Assembly: GCA_016932135.1 (NCBI GenBank) | Contig: JAFGDJ010000108.1 | Span: 1 to 45,609, forward strand | Direction of reading: 5' to 3' | Source: Spirochaetales bacterium | GTDB taxonomy: Bacteria > Spirochaetota > Spirochaetia > JAFGDJ01 | Length of the DNA: 45,609 nucleotides | Shown here: one piece after another, positions 34,219 through 42,286 of the stretch | Position numbering within the stretch: position 1 is the first letter of the stretch | Layout: every line of letters starts with the position of its first letter | Notes under the pieces: generated by a model | The model's database searches: none | The model's input: the letters and a program-made list of their open reading frames with translations, nothing else | What the model was told of the DNA's origin: nothing | Position numbers and translations under genes: made by a program

Positions 34219-34662
34219 TTACTTTACCGAATCCAGGATTAATGTCACCGGACCCGAGTTCACCAGGGTAACTTTCATTTTTGCAGCGAATCTCCCCTCT
34301 TCCACCTGAAGCCCCGAAGCTTTCACGGCGGCGAGAAAATTCCGGTAATACTCTTCCGCTTTCTCCGGGGAAGCGGCGCTGTTGTATGACGGGCGTCTTC
34401 CTTTCCGTGTGTCGGCGCAGAGGGTGAACTGGGAGACTACCAGGAGGGCCCCTGACACGTCCTGGACGGAAAGATTCATTTTTCCCTGAGAATCTTCGAA
34501 GATCCGCAGGTGCAGGACCTTGTCAACCATGTAATCCAGGTCGACTTGCCTGTCGGTTTCTTCAACTCCCAGGAAAACAAGCAATCCCTTCCCGATAGCG
34601 CCGATAGGAAGGGAATCCACGGTAACCGCAGCGGAATCGACTCTTTGCACCAGGGCTTTCAT
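34219..34662 (-). CDS. dtd: D-aminoacyl-tRNA deacylase
   Basis: Removes D-amino acids (and glycine mischarged on tRNA-Ala) from tRNA. The family hallmarks are SQFTL (residues about 78-82) and NSGPVT near the C-terminus (about 137-142), which form the cross-subunit active site. Length of 147 aa is typical. It is the last gene of the minus-strand run starting at rpe, only 1 base after the TPR membrane protein gene. Confidence 0.96.
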   Translation of the reverse strand: MKALVQRVDSAAVTVDSLPIGAIGKGLLVFLGVEETDRQVDLDYMVDKVLHLRIFEDSQGKMNLSVQDVSGALLVVSQFTLCADTRKGRRPSYNSAASPEKAEEYYRNFLAAVKASGLQVEEGRFAAKMKVTLVNSGPVTLILDSVK

Positions 34663-34663
34663 A

Positions 34664-35737
34664 TCAGGGCTCCAACTGATGAATCGAAAGGGCGGTTAAC
34701 AGGATCGAAGAACCGTCGCTCTGGATCCGTCCGAGAACCTCCAGGGGCAGATTTGCTCCGATATGAGCGGCAAAGGTGAGTTCTATCGGTACAATTCCTT
34801 CCAGTACCTGGTTTTCATGATAGCCCACGAGAAAATCAAATCGGATTTCCGCATCGGAAACCTTCAGGTTGCTTACCCTTCCCTTCCATACCACATACGT
34901 GCCGTTGTACAAATAAGGGTCTTTCATCACTTCGGCGTAGGAAAAGGAATCCTTTATCGTGGTAAAGGTGGGAGGAAGGACATAGGTTGAAAGAAGGCGA
35001 GCCTTTTCTTTTAAGCCCGGGGCGGCATTGGATCCGAGGATATAATTGATTTCCTTCATCACCAGATTATCTCTATGAGCGGTAAAGTAGGTTCCCATGC
35101 GTTGAAAACTGTCGGTAATTTCTTTTTCGGTGAGGATGTAGCGGTAGGTGCCGCTGTATTCGGTGAGGGTTTCATCTTCCTGCAGTTGGGTGGCTTCAAA
35201 ACCGGGCCTGCGGGAAGCGGTTCTTTCTTCAACAAATCGAAGAATGTAGGGGCCGCCGATGACCAAGGCGAGCAGCAACAGGACCACCGGTACTGCCCAG
35301 GGCAGTATCCGCGGAAGTCGTGCCGGCCGGGGGTAAAACTGTTTAAAAGCGGCGGATTCGGTGACGGAATAAACACCGTCGGGGTCCTGGTTTTTCTTGA
35401 GGAACTCCAGGCCTCGAAGGGCTTTCCTGTTCTTGGGGTTCAGGTCCAGCACCTGCAGCCAAAGGCGAAGAGCGTTTTCCTGATCACCACGCTTCAGGTA
35501 GAGAGCCCCCAAGGCGTTCAAGGTTTCCTGATCATCTTTTTTCAGATCTGAAGCCCGGGAGAGATAGGAAAAGGCTCCCCCCAGGTCTCCTATATGGATG
35601 CAGGAAACACCTAGATAAAAATAGAAACGAAAACTTTCACGGTAGCGAAAAACCTGAGGCTCTAAAAGACGAAGGATGTCGGAATATTTACCTTTCCCGT
35701 ATAGCCGCGAAGCCTGTTTTAGAGTGCCACCTTTCAT
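34664..35737 (-). CDS. TPR membrane protein with C-terminal periplasmic domain
   Basis: Residues 1-112 contain about three TPR units (for example ETLNALGALYLKRGDQENAL near 71-90). A single membrane helix follows at 145-167. The C-terminal 190 residues form a mixed domain, predicted extracytoplasmic, with a beta-rich end (VVWKGRVSNLKVSDAEIRF near 285), loosely OB-like. With no N-terminal signal, the TPR part should be cytoplasmic. It is 2 bases from dtd and overlaps the upstream gene by 4 bases. I do not recognise a family; the role is unknown. Confidence 0.7.
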   Translation of the reverse strand: MKGGTLKQASRLYGKGKYSDILRLLEPQVFRYRESFRFYFYLGVSCIHIGDLGGAFSYLSRASDLKKDDQETLNALGALYLKRGDQENALRLWLQVLDLNPKNRKALRGLEFLKKNQDPDGVYSVTESAAFKQFYPRPARLPRILPWAVPVVLLLLALVIGGPYILRFVEERTASRRPGFEATQLQEDETLTEYSGTYRYILTEKEITDSFQRMGTYFTAHRDNLVMKEINYILGSNAAPGLKEKARLLSTYVLPPTFTTIKDSFSYAEVMKDPYLYNGTYVVWKGRVSNLKVSDAEIRFDFLVGYHENQVLEGIVPIELTFAAHIGANLPLEVLGRIQSDGSSILLTALSIHQLEP

Positions 35738-36795
35738 TTACGCTCTTCGTGTGCTTTCTTCCTGTCTTCCATGGATACGACGATATTGGCCAGGGCGTCA
35801 ATCTGTTCCTGAGGAATATCCTTTCCCGAGGTAATCAGAACATCAATCCGTGAAAGAAGGTCCTTAATGGTTAGAAGATCGGTGCGGGCCGATTCCACGG
35901 GGTCGGAAGAACTCATTTCCGATATCACGGCTTTTGTATAGAGCTCCGACAATTCCTCTTCCGCTTTCTCGGCGAGGCTGAATCCTTTTTCGGTAAAATT
36001 GCCGAAGACCATATTGATAGTGCGGGTCTCTCCACTGGGAAGGCTTACCGGATTAAAATATATGCCTACGGCAGAATCGTTTACCGAATAGGGTAAAAGA
36101 TTGAAATTACGGGAACTGCGGGATTCAAAATTCCACGAGCTGTCGTTCAGGCGCTTCCAGTTGGCCATGATTACTCTGTCCGGTATGGTAACGCCGGGAG
36201 TTTTAAGCATGCACTGCAGGGCCAGGGGTGTTTTCGATTTCGGTGAGGAGACCCAATACTCGGGAAACGAACCGGAATAATCTGTTTCATTCTGGAAAGC
36301 CGATTGGGAAGACGTTGAAAAGTGGGTATTATCCGTTTCTCCCAGATAGGTGTCCAGCAGGTACCGTAACCCAAGGTTTATGGAATTTTCAGAGGTATTT
36401 TTCAGAGTAACGGTAATCCCGTAGCCGTCGGCCAGGGCCTGACCCGTTGAGGTGGCGAAGTAAATCTCTTTGCGGACCTCAAGAAAACCCGATTTCCAGA
36501 TAAAGGCGGCTCCGTTGGAAGTCTTCTCCAGGGTTTGGGTAAATTCAAAACTTTCTCCGAGGCGGTACACCTGATTGTCCACCAGGACACTGAACACCGA
36601 AGTGCGCGGATCGTCGTCAAAAAAGAACGCGGAGTAACGATTTCTTTGAACATCCGTCAGATAATAGGCGGAGAAACGGCCGGTGTTCTCATGCATAACC
36701 AGCTTCACCTTTCCCTGTTTCATTTCCAAGGCTGAAAGGGTGATTCCGCATGAAAGGAGGGTTACCAAAAGAAAGAGCCTAGATAGTCTGTTCAT
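35734..36795 (-). CDS. Periplasmic hypothetical protein
   Basis: A 353-residue protein with a clear signal peptide (MNRLSRLFLLVTLLSCGITLSALE). The mature part (about 25-270) is beta-rich, with a repeated F/Y-rich pattern and LGLRYLLDTYLGETD near residue 140. A short helical C-terminal segment rich in E and K follows. I do not recognise it; the sandwich-like pattern could be a carbohydrate- or protein-binding fold, which is only inference. Overlaps of 4 bases on both sides tie it to its two neighbours, so the three proteins probably work together. Confidence 0.7.
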   Translation of the reverse strand: MNRLSRLFLLVTLLSCGITLSALEMKQGKVKLVMHENTGRFSAYYLTDVQRNRYSAFFFDDDPRTSVFSVLVDNQVYRLGESFEFTQTLEKTSNGAAFIWKSGFLEVRKEIYFATSTGQALADGYGITVTLKNTSENSINLGLRYLLDTYLGETDNTHFSTSSQSAFQNETDYSGSFPEYWVSSPKSKTPLALQCMLKTPGVTIPDRVIMANWKRLNDSSWNFESRSSRNFNLLPYSVNDSAVGIYFNPVSLPSGETRTINMVFGNFTEKGFSLAEKAEEELSELYTKAVISEMSSSDPVESARTDLLTIKDLLSRIDVLITSGKDIPQEQIDALANIVVSMEDRKKAHEERK

Positions 36796-37817
36796 TCTTC
36801 GCCCTCCAGTTCGGCGGCCAGGTAGTTCAGGTAGTATTCCCTGATATCCAGCAAGCGGGCTTTCAGTTCCAGGAGTTGCTCTACCCCCGTGCCGGTGAGA
36901 GGTGTTCGTGAAACCTCCTCTTCCTTGGGAGGTTCTTGAACCACCACTACCTTTTCAACCGCTTCTGCCGCTGTCAGGGCATCCTGGGTTTGGGAGAGGT
37001 TTGATTTCAAGGTTTCCTGTTGTTCCTGCAGAGCCAGAATTTGATTCTTCAGTCTCGATATTTCCCGGTCCCGGGCATCCAAATCGGCCTTCAGGGTGGC
37101 GATGAGACCATCCTTATCCGCCGTGGCCGCGTCTGCCAGTCTTTGCTGATAGATATCCAGGGCTTGTTTATAGGTCCGCTCACGGGTCTGAAAATCCTCC
37201 AGCATTTTTATGTACTCTTCATGGCTCATCTTAATCATATCCAAAAGAACCTCTTCCCGTTCTTTCAGATCGATGAGGGAAACTCTGTATTGTGCGGCTT
37301 CAACCTTCACGGTGGTGGGGAACTTCTCCGGGATCAGGGAAAAGACTCTTCTGGCGTTTTCAAAAGAGCCCAGAGAGAAAAGGCTCTCGGCGATCCAATA
37401 GTAAGCGTTGGGTACCAGGCTATGATCGGGGTATTTTCCCAAAAAATCATACAGCACGCGAATAGCGTTCTCGTATTCCTTCTGAAGAAAAAGCAGTCGT
37501 CCTTTCTGATAATAGGCGTCCGGGTAAAGTCTGTGATCAGCATATTGAAGGAGGTAGAATTCCAGGGCTTTTTCCGCGTTGTCGTAATCTTCCAGGGCAA
37601 GATAACTCCGGGCAATCCAGTAATAAGCCTCTCCATGATACTCTTCCGTAGAAGGATCCAGGATGACATCGCGAAAGGATCGCAAGGCTTCCGAGAAATT
37701 GTTTGATCCGAAAAGGTTCAAACCCTTTTGAAAGGCGGAAGGGTTCTCCTGAGCATTGACGATTCCCGAAGCAAACAAAAGAAAGACGAGAATGACTTTA
37801 GAGACGGCTGATTTCAA
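36792..37817 (-). CDS. Exported TPR protein with coiled coil (BamD/CpoB-like)
   Basis: Signal peptide at residues 1-22. TPR-type repeats run about 28-180 with the BamD/YbgF-like AYYWIARSYLALEDYDNAEKAL and AYYQKGRLLFLQKEYENAI units. A coiled coil follows (about 195-285), then a short acidic tail. The domain order is the reverse of CpoB/YbgF (coiled coil then TPR), so it is not a simple orthologue. AAGGAGGAG is a strong Shine-Dalgarno upstream. It lies 42 bases after rpe and overlaps the next gene. Confidence 0.75.
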   Translation of the reverse strand: MKSAVSKVILVFLLFASGIVNAQENPSAFQKGLNLFGSNNFSEALRSFRDVILDPSTEEYHGEAYYWIARSYLALEDYDNAEKALEFYLLQYADHRLYPDAYYQKGRLLFLQKEYENAIRVLYDFLGKYPDHSLVPNAYYWIAESLFSLGSFENARRVFSLIPEKFPTTVKVEAAQYRVSLIDLKEREEVLLDMIKMSHEEYIKMLEDFQTRERTYKQALDIYQQRLADAATADKDGLIATLKADLDARDREISRLKNQILALQEQQETLKSNLSQTQDALTAAEAVEKVVVVQEPPKEEEVSRTPLTGTGVEQLLELKARLLDIREYYLNYLAAELEGEE

Positions 37818-37859
37818 CGTATTACTCCTCCTTTCATTTTCGTCCTTTCTCCGCGGTGA

Positions 37860-38531
37860 CTAAATTATTTTCTCCGCCAGGAGATACGGTACTTCTTCTG
37901 CAGGATTCGGCGCGTTGAAGAAAGCGCTTCCCGCTACCAGAATATCCACCCCCGCACGAAGCAGGTCCGCGGCATTACCGCGGTGAACACCCCCGTCCAC
38001 GGAAATACGATAGGAAAGTTTCTGTTCCCGTCGATAATCCGCCAGATAACGGATTTTCTCCAGGCTGCCGGGAATGAAAACCTGACCGCCGAAACCGGGA
38101 TTAACCGACATAACCAGAACCAGATCGACCAAGGGGAGTATTTCATGCAGCGTTTCCACCGGTGTGGAAGGCACAAAAGAAATTCCGGCGTAGACTCCCC
38201 TCTCTTTGATTCTTGAAAGAATTCGATGAACATGGATCAGCGATTCGTAATGAATCGTTACAGCATCAGAGCCGGCGTCGATATAAGAATCCAGAGAACT
38301 CTCAGGATTGGAAATCATCAGGTGGGCGTCAAGAAAGAGGCCGGTAATTTTTTTAATATCACGAATCATCTTCGGCCCGAAGGTGAGATTGGGCACAAAA
38401 TGACCGTCCATGATATCCAGATGCAACCAGGGACATCCCGAGTGTTCCACCAGCCTGACAGCAGAAGCCACATCGGTAAAATCGGCAGATAAAAGAGACG
38501 GGGCGCAGAGGGGAACCTTTTGATCTATCAT
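37860..38531 (-). CDS. rpe: Ribulose-phosphate 3-epimerase
   Basis: Interconverts ribulose 5-phosphate and xylulose 5-phosphate in the pentose phosphate pathway. It is a TIM barrel with APSLLSADF at strand 1, HLDIMDGHFVPNLTFGP (metal-binding His and Asp), DAHLMI, VNPGFGGQVF and ISVDGGVHRGNA. Length of 223 aa is normal. No Shine-Dalgarno is seen before the ATG; a weak promoter (ACGCAA/GTTGTA on the plus strand, 38567-38539) would put the transcript start almost at the ATG. Confidence 0.97.
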   Translation of the reverse strand: MIDQKVPLCAPSLLSADFTDVASAVRLVEHSGCPWLHLDIMDGHFVPNLTFGPKMIRDIKKITGLFLDAHLMISNPESSLDSYIDAGSDAVTIHYESLIHVHRILSRIKERGVYAGISFVPSTPVETLHEILPLVDLVLVMSVNPGFGGQVFIPGSLEKIRYLADYRREQKLSYRISVDGGVHRGNAADLLRAGVDILVAGSAFFNAPNPAEEVPYLLAEKII

Positions 38532-38588
38532 GTATATTGTTGTAACAAATTAGCGGGAAATACGCAACGTCTTCGGCAGCCCCGGCAA

Positions 38589-38616
38589 TTGACTAATACT
38601 TCACAGATGGTATAAT
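38589..38616 (+). promoter_or_regulatory. Strong sigma-70 promoter of the TPR-greA operon
   Basis: The -35 TTGACT (38589-38594) and a perfect -10 TATAAT (38611-38616) are 16 bases apart. The predicted start, about 38622-38624, is only 4-6 bases before the ATG at 38628, so the mRNA would be leaderless or nearly so. Confidence 0.8.
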
Positions 38617-38627
38617 ACAAACAATCG

Positions 38628-39584
38628 ATGAAAACAGGAGGGGTTTCGACGCACGGAAGTACATTGGAGTCTTTGCTGCATGAAGCCCATGAGTTTTTCA
38701 GTTCCGGAGCGTTTTCCCGGGCGAAGGTGGTGCTGGAAAAAGCACTGGGAATTGATTTTGAACATCCGGAGGTGCTTGCCTCCCTGAAATGCGCTCAATT
38801 CTGGGAAGACCGGCACAGTCGACTGGAAGGATACACGGACCCTTTTGACAAGGGCGAGTTTCTTCTGAAAGAATGGAAGGTCTTTTCCACGTTTCTATCC
38901 GCGGCAGGCTGCCCGGGGCAGGAGGGTTTGTTTCCTATCCGGCAATGGGTATTCAGTACCGCCCTGGAGCAGTATCTGAGACTGTTGGAGAGTCCGGATT
39001 CCGAAGATACTGAATTACTGTTCAAGGTCGGCCGCTGTTATAAAGGCTCCGGTGATTATCTACAGGCTCAGCGATTTCTGGAAACGGCAGGACAGAAAAG
39101 GAAAAAGGAACCGGCGATCCTCGCGGAATTGGCGGATTGTTACGCTCTTTTAAATGAAGTCCGAATATCAAAGGTATTTTTTCGTGAAGCCTTTTTTATC
39201 GATCCCCAGCTGGTGGAATTAGCCTTCCTGGAATCGGTAATGATGACCAGGCTCATGGATAGACTTCGGACCGACGGTTTGAAAGATCCTGAATTAACCG
39301 AATGGATTCCTGTTTACGCAACCCTCTACGGGGTGTTCAATGTCAAACGGGAATTGAAGCCTTTGGAATACGGTAAGCTGAAACAGGCTATTTTTAACCT
39401 GGAGGCTGATCTTGACGGGGGACGTTATGAGGACGGCAACTTTCTTGTTCCCCGCCTGATTAACAGGTATTTCTGGTTAATTGATCATTATGTCATGTCC
39501 GGAGAGAGCCGGGAAATGATCCAGGAAGTTCTGGAAAAGATAAAGAAGCTCGATGCATCTGTGTACGAGCATTACATACACTGA
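38628..39584 (+). CDS. TPR-like protein upstream of greA
   Basis: A 318-residue, mostly helical soluble protein with TPR-like units (LLFKVGRCYKGSGDYLQAQRFL near 125, AILAELADCYALLNEVRISKVFFREAFFIDP near 163). It has no signal peptide. ATG 38628 lies almost at the predicted transcription start. An AGGAGGGG follows inside the coding sequence (38636-38643), but no normal start codon sits at a suitable distance after it (the nearest is TTG 38664). It is 13 bases upstream of greA, so a role alongside that transcription factor is likely but unproven. Confidence 0.75.
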   Translation: MKTGGVSTHGSTLESLLHEAHEFFSSGAFSRAKVVLEKALGIDFEHPEVLASLKCAQFWEDRHSRLEGYTDPFDKGEFLLKEWKVFSTFLSAAGCPGQEGLFPIRQWVFSTALEQYLRLLESPDSEDTELLFKVGRCYKGSGDYLQAQRFLETAGQKRKKEPAILAELADCYALLNEVRISKVFFREAFFIDPQLVELAFLESVMMTRLMDRLRTDGLKDPELTEWIPVYATLYGVFNVKRELKPLEYGKLKQAIFNLEADLDGGRYEDGNFLVPRLINRYFWLIDHYVMSGESREMIQEVLEKIKKLDASVYEHYIH

Positions 39585-39597
39585 CAGGAGCAAATGA

Positions 39598-42273
39598 ATG
39601 GCGGATGTCACAAAGACGGTAAATGAACTGCTGAACGAAGAGAAATGGACCAGAGCCACGTTGAACAGTTATTCCATAAGTAACTTTAAGGATCTGGATG
39701 TCATTATTGATAGCACTATCAAAGAAAAAAAGCAGGAAGAGGTCAAAAAAGTCTGTGATGAGCATCTTCATCACACAAAGAACAGTATTATTGCTCTGTA
39801 TATCTCCGGGATTATCGCCCTGAGCAGACAGCTGGTGGATGATGCAAACCTTATAGTCCTGATTAATATTTTTTCAGACAATCATAAATGGAATATCGTA
39901 GAATTCCTCTGCCGCAGAATTTTAGAGTTCGGTGAAAATAAATTCGCCCTTCGTACGCTGGCGGAATGTTATGAGAATGAGAATGACGAAGAGAATAAAT
40001 ACAATGTCTGGGAACGCCTTATAAAAGTCGATTATGAGGAAGCCGATATCGTAAGACATCTGGCCGAACGAAAGGAAGCAGAAGAAGACCTTGAATTGGC
40101 GGTGGATTACTATAAAAAAGCCGTTTATCGGTATATTAACAAAAAGCTTTTTTCCAATGTAAAGGATATCTGGAATAAGCTCATAGAGTTTTGTCCCGAC
40201 GATATCGATTTTTTCTTTCATGTGGACAGGAAGGTCGAAAAAATTCTCGACGGTGAACGAGCTTCTCAGCTCCTGGAAGAATTATACACCTGGTACAAAA
40301 AAAATGAAGACTGGGAACGCAGCATTGAAATCCTGAAAAGAATGCTTACCTACGATCCCAAAAACGGCTGGGCCAGGAAAGAGATAGTTGATTGTTTCAG
40401 GGGTAAGTACGGATACCACAGCCAATTGGAAGAATATATCAAGCTTACCAACCTGAGTCAGAGTTGGAGAAATGTCCACGACGCCATCAGTGATTTTGAA
40501 AAACATATATCCTTTGACACGGGAAACTTTGTGTGTCACCGGTCCTGGGGAATAGGTCGGATCCGCAGTATTAAGGATGATGAAATAACCATTGATTTTT
40601 CGAAGAAGCGGGGCCACACCATGTCCTTGAAAATGGCGGTGAACGCACTCTCGATTCTGGACAAAGATCATATCTGGGTTCTCAAGGTAACAAACACCAA
40701 GGAAGATCTAAAGAAGCGGGTGAAAGAAGATATCAGCTGGACTCTTCAGACTATCATCAATAGCTATGACAACGCCGCCTCGTTGAAGCAGATTAAAGCT
40801 GAACTTGTTCCTTCTATTCTCAGCCCCGGTGAATGGACATCCTGGAGCACCATGGCGAGGAAGATCCTGAAAGACGATCCGATGTTCGGAAATCTTCCCG
40901 AAAAGGTGGATCTTTACCGGGTTCGAAGCAAGCCCATATCGGTGGACGAGAAAATCTATAATAAATTCAAGGCTGAAAAGGGTTTTTTCAGCCGGTATAA
41001 GACCCTGGAAGAGTTTTTAGAGGCTGCGGACCCCGAATCGGTCTATTTTAATGAAATGTTTTCTTACTTTACCGGTTTTCTCAAGGCCTATAACACGGTG
41101 AATGAACACACCCTGGCGGCGTATCTTATTGTTGAAAGGATTGTTTCCACCCTGCCGTTCTTGAGCCCCGGGTATTCAATTGATTTTCTCGATCTCATAC
41201 AAGAGGCGGAAGACCTGGAAACATCCTTCATAGGCATTGAAGATTCTGAACTCAGACAGGATTTCCTAAAAAGGATTCAAGCTCTGAAGGGCTGGGAAGA
41301 TATCTATATCCGTCTTTTTCCAAAAGCCCTGCATTCCTACATCATTTCGGAGCTGGAATCCAAGGGGTACGGAGATAAAGTTCGGGAGCTTTTTATTACA
41401 ATTCTGGATAATTACCGGGATATGCGGGAGGCTTATATCTGGCTTGCCAGGAATTATTCCGCCACGAAGCTGAAGGAGCTTTGCGGTATCACTCATGAAA
41501 AGATGCTCATCGGTTTGGTTCATCTTCTGGATATCACCTACCGGGAGATTGAGAATCGGCGTGAGGTAAGCCAGAATAGAAAGCTCAACCGGCAAATACA
41601 AAATTATTTATTTAAAGAAAAACGCCTGGAGGAATACATCCTTCAGACCGACGAAGAATCGGTCGTTCGGCTTTTCACTCTCCTGGAAGACGTTAAGGAA
41701 CTTGATCCGTCTATCCGTATTGAATTAAAGCATAAGATCAAAGAACGGTTCCCCGATTTTAAATTCTACGGCGAAGCTGAAACGGAACGGGTAAGCCGAG
41801 GTCTTCTGGTTACCTCCGCGGCCTACGACCGAAAGCAGAAGGAGCTGCAGTATATCCTGGATGTGGAAATTCCCGCCAATGCCAAGGAAATCGGGGCTGC
41901 CATTGAACTGGGAGACCTTTCGGAGAACGCGGAGTATAAAGCCGGTAAAGAGAAACAGGAAATGCTGAATCATAGCGTCGCGAAAATTAAAGACGAACTA
42001 GACAGAGCGCAAATTTTCAATCCCGCGGATGTTTCTGCGGCAAAGGTTTCTTTTGGTACCCGGGTTTCGCTGTTTAACAACCTCACCGAAGAGGTCGAGA
42101 CCTATACCATGCTGGGACCCTGGGAATCCGACCCCTCGAAAAGTGTTATTTCCTATCTTTCTCCCTTTGGCGGTGAATTACTGAATCATCAGGTAGGAGA
42201 AACCCTGGAATTTATTATTAATGATCGTAATTACCGTTATACCATAAACGAAATCGAAAAGGCCGATATGTAA
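39598..42273 (+). CDS. greA: Long transcription elongation factor GreA with TPR-like N-terminal extension
   Basis: GreA rescues backtracked RNA polymerase by stimulating transcript cleavage. Residues about 737-891 are a full-size GreA: a coiled coil with the acidic tip in GAAIELGDLSENAEYKAGKEKQ (near 770) and the C-terminal FKBP-like domain with LLNHQVGETLEF. The N-terminal about 735 residues are helical and TPR-like (1-300), followed by an SH3/Tudor-like motif GNFVCHRSWGIGRI at 309, and then more helices. Long GreA forms are known in spirochaetes and, from memory, chlamydiae. AGGAG precedes the ATG by 8 bases. Confidence 0.93.
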   Translation: MADVTKTVNELLNEEKWTRATLNSYSISNFKDLDVIIDSTIKEKKQEEVKKVCDEHLHHTKNSIIALYISGIIALSRQLVDDANLIVLINIFSDNHKWNIVEFLCRRILEFGENKFALRTLAECYENENDEENKYNVWERLIKVDYEEADIVRHLAERKEAEEDLELAVDYYKKAVYRYINKKLFSNVKDIWNKLIEFCPDDIDFFFHVDRKVEKILDGERASQLLEELYTWYKKNEDWERSIEILKRMLTYDPKNGWARKEIVDCFRGKYGYHSQLEEYIKLTNLSQSWRNVHDAISDFEKHISFDTGNFVCHRSWGIGRIRSIKDDEITIDFSKKRGHTMSLKMAVNALSILDKDHIWVLKVTNTKEDLKKRVKEDISWTLQTIINSYDNAASLKQIKAELVPSILSPGEWTSWSTMARKILKDDPMFGNLPEKVDLYRVRSKPISVDEKIYNKFKAEKGFFSRYKTLEEFLEAADPESVYFNEMFSYFTGFLKAYNTVNEHTLAAYLIVERIVSTLPFLSPGYSIDFLDLIQEAEDLETSFIGIEDSELRQDFLKRIQALKGWEDIYIRLFPKALHSYIISELESKGYGDKVRELFITILDNYRDMREAYIWLARNYSATKLKELCGITHEKMLIGLVHLLDITYREIENRREVSQNRKLNRQIQNYLFKEKRLEEYILQTDEESVVRLFTLLEDVKELDPSIRIELKHKIKERFPDFKFYGEAETERVSRGLLVTSAAYDRKQKELQYILDVEIPANAKEIGAAIELGDLSENAEYKAGKEKQEMLNHSVAKIKDELDRAQIFNPADVSAAKVSFGTRVSLFNNLTEEVETYTMLGPWESDPSKSVISYLSPFGGELLNHQVGETLEFIINDRNYRYTINEIEKADM

Positions 42274-42286
42274 AGCGGGGTGTATA

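Noticed and set aside
37020-37706. 228-codon plus-strand open frame opposite the exported TPR protein
   Set aside because: Antisense to a signal-peptide-bearing TPR gene with a strong Shine-Dalgarno; no independent support.
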